A stretch of 64,000 nt of DNA, from assembly GCF_000269965.1 (NCBI RefSeq), contig NC_017219.1, forward strand, positions 744,001 through 808,000. Reading direction: 5' to 3'. Shown here in pieces: positions 1-8,159 of the stretch; within the stretch, counting starts at the first letter, position 1, and the number at the start of each line of letters is the position of its first letter. A model generated the notes under the pieces. It searched no databases. It saw only the letters and a list, made by a program, of their open reading frames with translations, and was not told the origin of the DNA. Both the position numbers and the translations under genes were made by a program. Source of the DNA: Bifidobacterium longum subsp. infantis ATCC 15697 = JCM 1222 = DSM 20088. Lineage in GTDB: Bacteria > Actinomycetota > Actinomycetes > Actinomycetales > Bifidobacteriaceae.

Positions 1-971
1 GTCGTTAGCGCCGGTGCGTCCGAAAGCCTGCGGATCGCGCCGTCGGTGAGCGGGGTCGTGAAGACGCCGCCGTTGCGCACCTCGCCCATGAGCCTGACGC
101 CTTCCGTGTTCTGCCCGATGGCCACCTCATCCAGTTGCGGCCAGTCGCCGAAGAACACCTGTCCCGCTTGATGCAGTTCGTGCCAGCCGTCGACGTACAT
201 GTCGATGGCGCCACGCGCGGAACGAATCGACAGATCATGCCATCGGCCGTCATCCCATGCGCCGCGCGCATGGTAGGTGGATGGCTCATACAGGCCATCC
301 GCGGCCGTCATCGTGATGCCGTTGTCGTCGATCGAGACGGCGAGGCGTTCCTCGCCGCGCTCGCCGGCGGCGAGAAGCGTGCCGTACTGGCGGGGTCCGC
401 GCACACGAAAATGCATGAAGATCGTGCCGGAACGTAGCGTGCGCACGCGGCGCACATCTCGCGGGGCGAGCTGGGCCGCGGCGAAGTCGATGTCCGGTGC
501 GGGTCTCGGCGTCAAGGCGGCGATGCTTTCGGAGGTGAGGGGGATTGCATGCAGACGCATGTCGGTCACGTCGATGGACGGGCCCGCGAGGCGAATCGCG
601 CCTTGGCCTGACCCCTCGGTTCCGGTGAGCGTCGTGGGGCACAGGTTCGCCGTGCCGCTGAAGCACTGGGAGCCGTCGAGGTAGACGCGCGTGCCGAACT
701 CGCCGAATGTGAGCGCGAACGTGTGCATGGCGCCGTCGGCTATCCCCGTCGTGTCCTCGATGTCGAAATCGACGTGCTGTCGTGGCGTCGTCGCGCGCAC
801 GCGCAGAGCGTCATGTTCGATGGCGCATATGAGGAGCGGCGCGTCATTCGCCGATCCATTGACGGCATCGAAGATGCGGCCGTCCGCGTGTGCGCGGAAT
901 CTGCACGCGATCGTGCCTTCGGGTGAGGGGAATGTTCGCTGTGACCAGCTGATCGGGTTGGATGCTGCCAT
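1..971 (-). CDS. Sialidase-like protein, N-terminal part (gene runs off the left edge)
   Basis: Reading leftward from the ATG at 971, the frame stays open for 323 codons to the window edge, so only the N-terminus is seen. There is no signal peptide (it starts MAASNPISWSQRTF), suggesting a cytoplasmic enzyme. The visible part looks like two tandem LamG/concanavalin-type modules: strand patterns ending in RVYLDG near residue 100 and IDMYVDGW near residue 265, the latter preceded by DDGRWHDLSIRS. The catalytic beta-propeller would lie outside the window. Sialidase is inferred from context: divergent transcription from an ABC importer and a DapA/NanA-family lyase, as in the sialic acid locus of B. 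longum subsp. infantis. A GGAG ribosome site precedes the ATG. Another glycosidase with LamG modules cannot be excluded. Confidence 0.6.
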   Translation of the reverse strand, partial: MAASNPISWSQRTFPSPEGTIACRFRAHADGRIFDAVNGSANDAPLLICAIEHDALRVRATTPRQHVDFDIEDTTGIADGAMHTFALTFGEFGTRVYLDGSQCFSGTANLCPTTLTGTEGSGQGAIRLAGPSIDVTDMRLHAIPLTSESIAALTPRPAPDIDFAAAQLAPRDVRRVRTLRSGTIFMHFRVRGPRQYGTLLAAGERGEERLAVSIDDNGITMTAADGLYEPSTYHARGAWDDGRWHDLSIRSARGAIDMYVDGWHELHQAGQVFFGDWPQLDEVAIGQNTEGVRLMGEVRNGGVFTTPLTDGAIRRLSDAPALT

Positions 972-1059
972 GGTCAATGACTCTCCTTTGAGCGGGCCCG
1001 TATATATGCCGTGCCATGAATGGGACATCTGAAGTCATGGTATCCAACCAACGGGAAAC

Positions 1060-1073
1060 ATCAGACGTCTGAT
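1060..1073. promoter_or_regulatory. Palindromic operator candidate 1
   Basis: The perfect 14-bp palindrome ATCAGACGTCTGAT lies about 90 bp upstream of the sialidase-like start. Its AGACGTCT core also occurs in the longer palindrome at 1151-1171, so both probably bind the same regulator, perhaps a GntR-type NanR. The regulator is inferred; no such gene is in the window. Confidence 0.55.
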
Positions 1074-1150
1074 TTCAATGGTAGCGCACGTCGGGGGATG
1101 CCGCACCTGCGTGGCGCGTGGTCGGCGACATGCGGGTCGGGATATTTGAA

Positions 1151-1171
1151 ATAAGACGTCAGACGTCTTAT
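1151..1171. promoter_or_regulatory. Palindromic operator candidate 2
   Basis: Two perfect 10-bp arms, ATAAGACGTC and GACGTCTTAT, flank a single central A, about 130 bp upstream of the importer's binding-protein gene. The GACGTC core is shared with the palindrome at 1060-1073. The 331-bp divergent intergenic region holds these two sites and no gene. Confidence 0.6.
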
Positions 1172-1302
1172 CATTAAACCCAGTTCAGCCCAGAAACGGA
1201 GGCACGGCGGATTGGCGGTCCGGCCGGCCTGGACGATTGTCGATGTCGACCATCGTCGAGTTGGACGCACGATGACACATTCTCAACGATGAGGAGATCT
1301 CA

Positions 1303-2871
1303 ATGGTCAAGATTAATGCAAGGGTCAGGGCGGCCGTGGCGGCCATCCTGGCCGGCGGCATGGTTGTCGCCATGGCCGGCTGCGGCGGCTCGTCCGCCAC
1401 GGCCGGCGCCACCGGCACCTCGATTCCAGACACGATCACGACGGAAGTGGCATACGCGAGCCGTGACTTCATGCCGAACACGACGTCCGGAGCGCTGCCG
1501 ATGTCGGCGAACTGGCATGTCGTCGAACCGCTGTACGCGCTTGACTACACGACTTACAAGACATTCCCGGCGCTCGCCAAAGGCGCGCCTCAGAAGGTCT
1601 CCGACACCGAGTACGTGATCACGCTGCGTGACGGCGCGAAGTTCTCCGATGGCACGCCCGTCAAGGCGTCCGATGTCGTGAGCTCCTACAAGCGCTCGAC
1701 CGCCGAAGGCAGCCTGTTCATCTCGATGCTCGACTTCATCGACTCCGTCGAGGCGAAGGGCGACAACCAGGTGGACTTCAAGCTCAAGGAAGCCTTCCCG
1801 ATGTTCGAAAAGCGTCTGGCGCTCATCCCGATCGTCCCGTCCGGCAAGTCGGACGCCGAACTCAAGAAGATGCCCACCGGTTCCGGGCCGTGGAAGTACA
1901 CGGCGATCACCGACCGGCAGGTGAGCTTCGAGAAGAACGACGCCTACAACGGCAAGTATCCGGCCCAGACAAAGAAGATGGTCTGGAACGTCAACGTCGA
2001 CGACACCGCGCGAGTCACCGCGATGCAGGCCGGCAAGACGGACGTCATGGAAAACGTGCCCGCGAAGGCGGTGCAGACGCTGACGTCCTCGGGTTCCGAC
2101 ATCCAGACGGTGCAGGGCTTCAACCAGGCGTTCATCATGTTCAACACGAAGAAGAAGCCGTTCGACGACCCCCGCGTGCGTCAGGCCGTGTTCTACTCGA
2201 TCGACACGAAGAAGCTCATCGACAACCAGCTGTCCGGACAGGCGCAGACCGTCACGAGTTTCCTGCCCGAGAACTTCGCGAACTACCATAAGGCGAAGAA
2301 CGTCTACACGAAGAACACCGCGAAGGCCAAGGAACTGCTGAAGGAAGCAGGCGTCAACGGTCCGATCAAGACCACGCTGTACACGACCGACCAGACCTGG
2401 GTCACGCAGCTCGCCCCACAGATCAAGAACGATCTTGCGGAATCAGGCATCGACGTGGATATCCAGTCGATGAAGTCGTCGGCGTTGTATCCGTCGATCA
2501 CCGACAAGGACGGCGCTGACTTCTCGATGGTTCTCGCCCCGGGCGATCCCTCGGTCTTCGGCAACGACCCCGACCTGCTGATGAACTGGTGGTACGGAGA
2601 CAACGTCTGGACCAAGCAGCGCACGTTCTGGAAGGGGTCGGAAGGCTATGACGAGCTGCACGACCTGATGGGCAAGGCCCTGTCCGCGTCGAGCGATGCC
2701 GAGCGCCAGGACTACTGGAACCAGTGCTTCGATCTGCTTTCCGAGCAGGTGCCGCTTTATCCGCTCTTCCACCGCAAGGTGAGCACGGCCGTCAAGAAGG
2801 GTGTCTTCGACGAATACAAGACGATGGGCACGACGGGTCTCAACCTGGTCCAGGCCAAAGTCGCACAGTGA
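1303..2871 (+). CDS. ABC importer solute-binding lipoprotein, peptide/nickel (DppA/OppA) family
   Basis: A 522-residue family-5 extracytoplasmic binding protein. The N-terminus is a lipoprotein signal: a basic start, a hydrophobic stretch and lipobox VAMAGC with Cys27 as the lipidated residue, followed by a Gly/Ser/Ala linker. The body has the usual family length and features (LRDGAKFSDGTPVKASDV near residue 107; later FDDPRVRQAVFYSID). It would hold substrate outside the membrane for the two-permease importer encoded just downstream. Lying between a sialidase-like gene and a DapA/NanA-family lyase, the likely substrate is sialic acid or a sialylated sugar; the family itself does not prove this. 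The start follows GAGGAGAT. Confidence 0.85.
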   Translation: MVKINARVRAAVAAILAGGMVVAMAGCGGSSATAGATGTSIPDTITTEVAYASRDFMPNTTSGALPMSANWHVVEPLYALDYTTYKTFPALAKGAPQKVSDTEYVITLRDGAKFSDGTPVKASDVVSSYKRSTAEGSLFISMLDFIDSVEAKGDNQVDFKLKEAFPMFEKRLALIPIVPSGKSDAELKKMPTGSGPWKYTAITDRQVSFEKNDAYNGKYPAQTKKMVWNVNVDDTARVTAMQAGKTDVMENVPAKAVQTLTSSGSDIQTVQGFNQAFIMFNTKKKPFDDPRVRQAVFYSIDTKKLIDNQLSGQAQTVTSFLPENFANYHKAKNVYTKNTAKAKELLKEAGVNGPIKTTLYTTDQTWVTQLAPQIKNDLAESGIDVDIQSMKSSALYPSITDKDGADFSMVLAPGDPSVFGNDPDLLMNWWYGDNVWTKQRTFWKGSEGYDELHDLMGKALSASSDAERQDYWNQCFDLLSEQVPLYPLFHRKVSTAVKKGVFDEYKTMGTTGLNLVQAKVAQ

Positions 2872-2921
2872 GCCACGCAAAGGAGCGATGGCGCAGAACC
2901 CTTCCCTGACGATCTGATACC

Positions 2922-2980
2922 AAGACAGGCCCGTTCATCTCGTTCCCCTTCCCTCCGCGATCCGTGGACGGGCCCGTCTT
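2922..2980 (+). terminator. Intercistronic hairpin after the binding-protein gene
   Basis: Arms 2922-2937 and 2965-2980 (AAGACAGGCCCG and CGGGCCCGTCTT at the base) pair over 16 positions with a few G-U pairs. There is no long U-tract. The position, between the binding protein and the membrane components, fits partial termination or 3' protection that keeps binding protein in excess. Confidence 0.5.
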
Positions 2981-3022
2981 CCCCATTCCCTTATTCCCGA
3001 TTCTTTCACCATTGGACATATC

Positions 3023-3979
3023 ATGAGTAATTTCCTCAGACTTCTCGGGCGCAGATTGATCGCCCTGCCGTTCATGGCATTCGGAGTCATCTTTCTCGTG
3101 TTCTTCCTGATGTCGTTCTCGAAGTACGATCCCGCAGTCGCCGCGCTCGGCGAGAACGCGACCGGCGCGCAGCTGGAGGCGTTTCGGCACGAGATGGGCT
3201 ACGACAAGCCTTGGTGGTCGCAGTTCTGGTCCTATCTGGTCGGTCTGTGCCATGGCGACATGGGCGTGTACGGCGTCAACAAGGACTCCGTTTCCGAGCG
3301 TATAGGACAAGCGTTCCCGATCACACTGCAGCTCACGTTCATCGGACTGCTCATTGCGGTCGTCATCGCAATCATCTTCGGCGTGCTCGCCGCGCTCTAC
3401 CGTGATACGTGGGTGGACCAGACGATCCGCGTCCTTTCGATCATCGCGATCGCGACGCCGTCGTTCTGGCTCGGCGTGCTGCTCATCTACGTGCTGCAGA
3501 TCAAGCTCTCCTGGCTGCCCGGCGCGGGTCCGCTCGTCCCGTTCTCGCAGGATCCGGGTGCCTATCTCGAACGCATGGCCATGCCGACCTTTGCGCTTGG
3601 TCTGCCGGTCGCCGGCCAACTTACACGCATCATCCGCACGTCGATGGTCGAGGAGCTCGACAAGGACTACGTGCGCACCGCGATCGGCGCGGGCGTGCCG
3701 AAGGGCGTCGTCGTGGCGCGCAACGTCTTCCGCAACGCGCTCATCACGCCGATCACAACGTTGGGCATGAAAATCGGCTACCTGCTCGGAGGCGCTATCG
3801 TCATCGAAGTCATCTTCGCGCTCCCCGGCATGGGCACGGCGATGTTCGATGGCATCAACGGCAACGAGCCGACGCTCGTGCAAGGTGTAGTGCTCATCGT
3901 GGCGCTCTCGTTCATCATCATCAATATCGTGGTTGATCTGCTTTACGTGCTGATTAACCCGAGGATTAGGACGGTGTGA
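3023..3979 (+). CDS. ABC importer permease, DppB type
   Basis: A 318-residue membrane protein of the peptide/nickel-type ABC permease family. A first transmembrane helix (residues about 12-33) is followed by a roughly 60-residue periplasmic segment and then five more helices. The loop around residues 195-235 (YVRTAIGAGVPKGVVVARNVFRNA) is the EAA coupling motif that docks on the ATPase. Length and topology are normal for DppB. The gene sits 151 bp after the binding-protein gene, separated by a hairpin, and 1 bp before the next permease gene. The substrate is inferred from the locus (sialic acid or related sugar). Confidence 0.87.
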   Translation: MSNFLRLLGRRLIALPFMAFGVIFLVFFLMSFSKYDPAVAALGENATGAQLEAFRHEMGYDKPWWSQFWSYLVGLCHGDMGVYGVNKDSVSERIGQAFPITLQLTFIGLLIAVVIAIIFGVLAALYRDTWVDQTIRVLSIIAIATPSFWLGVLLIYVLQIKLSWLPGAGPLVPFSQDPGAYLERMAMPTFALGLPVAGQLTRIIRTSMVEELDKDYVRTAIGAGVPKGVVVARNVFRNALITPITTLGMKIGYLLGGAIVIEVIFALPGMGTAMFDGINGNEPTLVQGVVLIVALSFIIINIVVDLLYVLINPRIRTV

Positions 3980-3980
3980 G

Positions 3981-6125
3981 ATGCTGTTCGGACAAAACGA
4001 AGTTGTCAAGGCGGCGGCGACCAAACCCAAGGTCAGGTTCAACCGCTTCAACAAGATGACGTTGGGATCGAAGATCTCGTTCATCGTGATCCTGCTGCTC
4101 GTCGTCGCGGCGGTGTTTGCTCCGGTGATCACGCCGTACAGCCCGATGGCGATCACCGAAAGCTATCAGGCCCCGACGGGCGCCCACCTGTTCGGCACCG
4201 ACAACCTTGGCCGTGACGTGCTCACGCGAGTCATCTTCGGTGCGCGATACTCGCTCGTCATCGGTTTGTCATCGATCGCGTTCGCGCTCGTCCTCGGCTC
4301 GATCATCGGTGCGATCGCCGCCGTGAGCCGCGCATGGGTCTCCGAAATCATCATGCGACTGATCGACATCGTCATGTCGATTCCCGGCATCGCGCTCGCC
4401 GCAGTGTTCGTGGCCGTGCTCGGCCAGTCGATGATCGGCATCATCATCTCGATCGGCGTTCTTTACGTTCCGCAGATCGCAAGAATCGTGCGCGCCAACA
4501 TCATCAGCGAGTACGGCAAGGATTACGTCAGGGCGGTCATCGTCTCCGGCGCGCGTGCCCCGTGGATTCTCATCAAGCACGTCATGCGCAACATCGCGGC
4601 GCCGGTCATGGTGTTCACGACCCTATCCGTCGCCGACGCGATCGTCTTCGAAGCGTCGCTGAGCTTCATCAATGCCGGCATCCCCGAGCCGACGCCTACA
4701 TGGGGCAACATCCTGTCGTCCGCGAAGGAAGGCGTCATCTTCGGGTATTGGTGGCAGGCGCTGTACCCCGGTCTTGCGATCATGATCACCGTACTGTGCC
4801 TGAACATCCTGTCCGAAGGCATAACCGACGCGATGGTGGCGGCCCCGACCGCCCCGGTCGAGAAGACCGCGGCCGACGTGGCTGCCGACCGCAAGGAAGA
4901 CCGTCTGCTCACCGACCCGGTCGCGGCCTACGCCGAGCAGCATGATGCGCTCGTCGATTCGCTCACCAAGCTGCGCAACGCCGAACTCAAGCGCACCGAT
5001 CGCCTTGAACCGTGGAGCACCGAACCTCCCGTGCTCGAGGTCAAGGATCTGTGCATCCAGTTCCCGCGCTACGGCGACGTCAACGTCGTCGACCACCTCA
5101 ACTTCTCCGTACGCCCGGGGGAGACGATGGGTCTCGTCGGCGAGTCCGGCTGCGGCAAGTCGATCACCTCGCTCGCCATCATGGGCCTGCTCGACCCGAA
5201 GGCGAGAATCAGCGGCGAGATCCTGCTCAACGGCAGGAACCTCGTGGGATGCGACCAGCGCCAATACAATAAGATCCGCGGCCATGAGATCGCGATGATC
5301 TACCAGGATGCGCTGAGCTCGCTCAACCCGTCGATGCTCATCAAGACGCAGATGAAGCAGCTGACGAAGCGCGGCGGCACGCGCAGCGCCGAGGAACTGC
5401 TCGAACTCGTCGGCCTTGATCCCAAGCGCACGCTTGAATCGTATCCGCACGAGCTTTCCGGCGGCCAGCGCCAGCGTGTGCTTATCGCCATGGCGCTGAC
5501 CCGTGACCCGAAGCTCATAATCGCCGACGAACCGACGACCGCACTTGACGTGACCGTGCAGAAGCAGGTCATCGATCTGCTCAACTCGCTGCGCAAGAAG
5601 CTCGGCTTCGCCATGGTCTTCGTTTCCCACGATCTCGCGCTCGTGGCCAAGGTCGCCCATTCGATCACCGTCATGTATGCGGGGCAGGTCGTCGAGCAGG
5701 GTTCGACGAAGGAGATCCTCACCGACCCCCGTCACGAGTACACCCGTGGCCTGCTTGGCGCCGTCACGTCGATCGAAGCGGGCGCCCCGCGTCTGCACCA
5801 GGTGCCCGGCACGGTTCCGAGCCCGATCGACTTCCCGAAGGGCGATCGCTTCGCTCCGCGCTCCTCGCATCCGGACGTCGGCCTCGACACGAGGCCGGTC
5901 ATGGTCCGTGTGCCCGGCACATGGCACTTCTATGCGGCGCAGCCGGGCACCCCGTTGCCCGAACCGGCCAACTACACCCGTGCCGACGAACACATGCTCC
6001 AGGAGCCGGCCAAAGTGGAGAAGTCCTCCGAAGAGAACTCCGCGAGAGCCGCAGAAGCCGAGATCGGCGACATGACGATCACCGCTGCCGAAGACCCGCG
6101 GGACGGAAAGGAAGGCGCACGATGA
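3981..6125 (+). CDS. Fused ABC permease (DppC type) and ATPase (DppD type)
   Basis: A 714-residue protein joining two subunits that are usually separate. Residues 1 to about 285 form a DppC permease (GTDNLGRDVLTRVIFGARYSL in the N-terminal third; EAA loop YVRAVIVSGARAPWILIKHV). A charged linker of about 65 residues follows. From about residue 350 comes a DppD-type ATPase with Walker A GESGCGKS near 387, signature LSGGQRQR near 493, Walker B LIIADEPTTALD and an oligopeptide-transporter C-terminal domain (near residue 595), then an acidic tail. No stop or frameshift separates the halves, so one subunit per complex is tethered. It overlaps the next ATPase gene by ATGA. Confidence 0.88.
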   Translation: MLFGQNEVVKAAATKPKVRFNRFNKMTLGSKISFIVILLLVVAAVFAPVITPYSPMAITESYQAPTGAHLFGTDNLGRDVLTRVIFGARYSLVIGLSSIAFALVLGSIIGAIAAVSRAWVSEIIMRLIDIVMSIPGIALAAVFVAVLGQSMIGIIISIGVLYVPQIARIVRANIISEYGKDYVRAVIVSGARAPWILIKHVMRNIAAPVMVFTTLSVADAIVFEASLSFINAGIPEPTPTWGNILSSAKEGVIFGYWWQALYPGLAIMITVLCLNILSEGITDAMVAAPTAPVEKTAADVAADRKEDRLLTDPVAAYAEQHDALVDSLTKLRNAELKRTDRLEPWSTEPPVLEVKDLCIQFPRYGDVNVVDHLNFSVRPGETMGLVGESGCGKSITSLAIMGLLDPKARISGEILLNGRNLVGCDQRQYNKIRGHEIAMIYQDALSSLNPSMLIKTQMKQLTKRGGTRSAEELLELVGLDPKRTLESYPHELSGGQRQRVLIAMALTRDPKLIIADEPTTALDVTVQKQVIDLLNSLRKKLGFAMVFVSHDLALVAKVAHSITVMYAGQVVEQGSTKEILTDPRHEYTRGLLGAVTSIEAGAPRLHQVPGTVPSPIDFPKGDRFAPRSSHPDVGLDTRPVMVRVPGTWHFYAAQPGTPLPEPANYTRADEHMLQEPAKVEKSSEENSARAAEAEIGDMTITAAEDPRDGKEGAR

Positions 6126-6976
6126 GCGAACGCATCGATCTGACGAAACCCCATGAGAACAAGAACGTCCCGATCATCGAACTGAAGGACGCGAAGGTCG
6201 TGTTCACGACCCGTGCGGGTTCGGGCCTGTTCCACCGCAACAGGATCACCGCCGTCAACGGCGTGAATCTCAAGCTCATGCCGGGCAAGACGATTGGCAT
6301 CGTCGGCGAGTCCGGCTGCGGCAAGTCGACGACGGCGAACGTGATGTGCGGACTGCAGTCGCTCACGTCCGGGCAGGTGCTGTTCAAAGGGCAGGACGTC
6401 ACGCATCGCACCGCGAAGGAGCGCATGGAAATCGGCCGTGTCGTCTCGGTCGTCTTCCAGGATCCGGCGACCGCGCTGAACGCCCGCATGAGCGTTGCCG
6501 ACCAGCTCATCGATCCGCTCGCCGTGCACCATCTCGGCGGCAAGAAGGAACGCGACAAGCGCGCCCATGAGCTGATCCGCATGGTCGGTCTGCCGTTCTC
6601 GGTGCTCGGCGCCCTCCCCGGGCAGCTTTCCGGCGGCCAGCGTCAGCGTGTGGCGATCGCACGCGCGCTTTCGCTCAACCCGGATGCGATCATCGCCGAC
6701 GAGCCGACGAGCGCGCTCGACGTCTCGGTGCGCGCGCAGATTCTGAACCTGTTGAGCGATCTCAAACGTCGGCTCGGTTTGTCGATGGTCTTCATCAGTC
6801 ACGACATCCAGACGATTCGCTACATCTCCGATGACGTCATCGTCATGAACCACGGCACGATCGTGGAACATGGCACCGCCGACGAGGTGATGCGCCATCC
6901 GGTCGACGACTACACGAGGACGCTCATGGCGGCCGCGCCGTCCTTGCTGCATCCAACGGCCGAGGAGTGCGCATAG
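6122..6976 (+). CDS. ABC importer ATPase, DppF type
   Basis: A 284-residue ATPase with Walker A GESGCGKST near residue 61, a Q-loop (VVFQDP), signature LSGGQRQRVAIARAL, Walker B AIIADEPTSALD and an H-loop SHD. It is the second, free-standing ATPase of the importer; the first is fused to the permease upstream. The ATG at 6122 overlaps the upstream stop (ATGA) and follows AAAGGAAGG, indicating translational coupling. An in-frame reading upstream would lie inside the previous gene and is rejected as start. It lacks the long DppF C-terminal tail, ending shortly after the LLHP region. Confidence 0.87.
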   Translation: MSERIDLTKPHENKNVPIIELKDAKVVFTTRAGSGLFHRNRITAVNGVNLKLMPGKTIGIVGESGCGKSTTANVMCGLQSLTSGQVLFKGQDVTHRTAKERMEIGRVVSVVFQDPATALNARMSVADQLIDPLAVHHLGGKKERDKRAHELIRMVGLPFSVLGALPGQLSGGQRQRVAIARALSLNPDAIIADEPTSALDVSVRAQILNLLSDLKRRLGLSMVFISHDIQTIRYISDDVIVMNHGTIVEHGTADEVMRHPVDDYTRTLMAAAPSLLHPTAEECA

Positions 6977-7122
6977 CGGCACACACGTCTCCGGCGGCGC
7001 GCGTCTCACGCGGCGTGCGCCACCGGACCGACAACACCCATCCACCATCCGTATCAACACGCCGAGTACCACGTTCGACGATGGGCCGGCGCGCCATATC
7101 CCATACACACAAAGGATCAATC

Positions 7123-8091
7123 ATGGCACAGCAATTCCACGGCGTCATTCCGCCGGCGGTCACCCCGCTCACCGCAGACCAGGAGCTCGACCTGCCGAGC
7201 TTCACCCGCTCGATCAACCGCATGATCGACGCCGGGGTCAACGGCATATTCACGCTCGGCTCGTCGGGCGAGGTCGCGTTCAGCACCGATGCCCGCCGCG
7301 AGGAGATCATTCGCGCGGCGATTGACATCGTCGACGGTCGTGTGCCGGTGTTCGTCGGCTGCATCGACACCGAAACGAACCGCGTGATCGAACATGCCCG
7401 CCAAGCCCGTGAGCTCGGCGCGTCGGCGATCGTCGCGACCGCGCCGTTTTATGCGCTCGGCGGCATGGCCGAAGTCGAACGGCACTTCCGTCTCATCCAC
7501 GAGGCGGTTCCCGATCTGCCGCTGTTCGCCTACGATATTCCGGTGTGCGTGCACACGAAACTGCCCGGCGACATGCTCGTGCGTCTGGGACTCGACGGCG
7601 TTCTTGCGGGCGTCAAGGATTCCTCGAACGATGATGTCTCGTTCCGTTTCCTGGTCGATGACAACAACAAGGCGGGCCATCCGCTGACGCTGCTCACCGG
7701 GCAGGAGGTCGTCGTCGACGGCGCCTACATGGCCGGCGCGGACGGCTCCGTCCCCGGACTCGCGAATGTGGAGGCGACCGCATACGTGCGCATGTGGAAC
7801 GCCTACCGGAAAGGCGATTGGGGTTCCGTGCGCACCGAACAGGACAAGATGGCGGCGCTCATGCGCATCACCAGCGTCGTGCAGGGTGTGCAGGGGTTCG
7901 GCGCCGGCGTCGGCGCATTCAAGACGGCGCTCGCGTTGCTCGGCGTCTTCGATACGAACCAGATGCCCAATCCGGTCGCGCCGCTCGCCGGCGAGAACGT
8001 CGAACGCATCGCCGCGGTGCTTAAGGACTGCGGACTGCCGCTCGCTCGCACGCCACTCGAAGTGAGCGAATCCACCGCCGTCAAGGGCTGA
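7123..8091 (+). CDS. DapA/NanA-family lyase, probable N-acetylneuraminate lyase
   Basis: A 322-residue class I aldolase of the dihydrodipicolinate synthase/N-acetylneuraminate lyase superfamily. The Schiff-base lysine is Lys165 (LAGVKDSSND), the catalytic tyrosine Tyr137 (FAYDIP), and the carboxylate-binding motif is GSSGE (46-50). The start at 7123 has AAAGGA upstream and begins MAQQFHGVIPPAVTPL; longer in-frame starts lie in non-coding sequence. Last gene of the importer operon. In this context cleavage of sialic acid to pyruvate and N-acetylmannosamine is the best guess, but sequence alone cannot separate it from related 2-keto-acid aldolases. The true lysine-pathway DapA would normally sit elsewhere. 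Confidence 0.75.
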   Translation: MAQQFHGVIPPAVTPLTADQELDLPSFTRSINRMIDAGVNGIFTLGSSGEVAFSTDARREEIIRAAIDIVDGRVPVFVGCIDTETNRVIEHARQARELGASAIVATAPFYALGGMAEVERHFRLIHEAVPDLPLFAYDIPVCVHTKLPGDMLVRLGLDGVLAGVKDSSNDDVSFRFLVDDNNKAGHPLTLLTGQEVVVDGAYMAGADGSVPGLANVEATAYVRMWNAYRKGDWGSVRTEQDKMAALMRITSVVQGVQGFGAGVGAFKTALALLGVFDTNQMPNPVAPLAGENVERIAAVLKDCGLPLARTPLEVSESTAVKG

Positions 8092-8118
8092 GGAAAGCCC
8101 CGGGCCGTGGGCTCGCCG

Positions 8119-8158
8119 CGATGTGCCGGCGCGTGGGATCCGACGCGCCGGCACATCG
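8119..8158. terminator. Bidirectional hairpin between convergent genes
   Basis: Perfect 16-bp arms (8119-8134 and 8143-8158, core GTGCCGGCGCGT) enclose an 8-nt loop. The hairpin sits between the lyase gene and the opposing lyase/aminotransferase gene. It is very GC-rich and has no U-run on either side, so an unusual or factor-assisted terminator is likely. Confidence 0.7.
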
Positions 8159-8159
8159 A

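Noticed and set aside
2840..4156. Minus-strand frame of 438 codons opposite the importer permeases
   Set aside because: Its Arg/Asp/His/Glu-rich composition is typical of the reverse of membrane-protein codons; the plus-strand permeases are clear.
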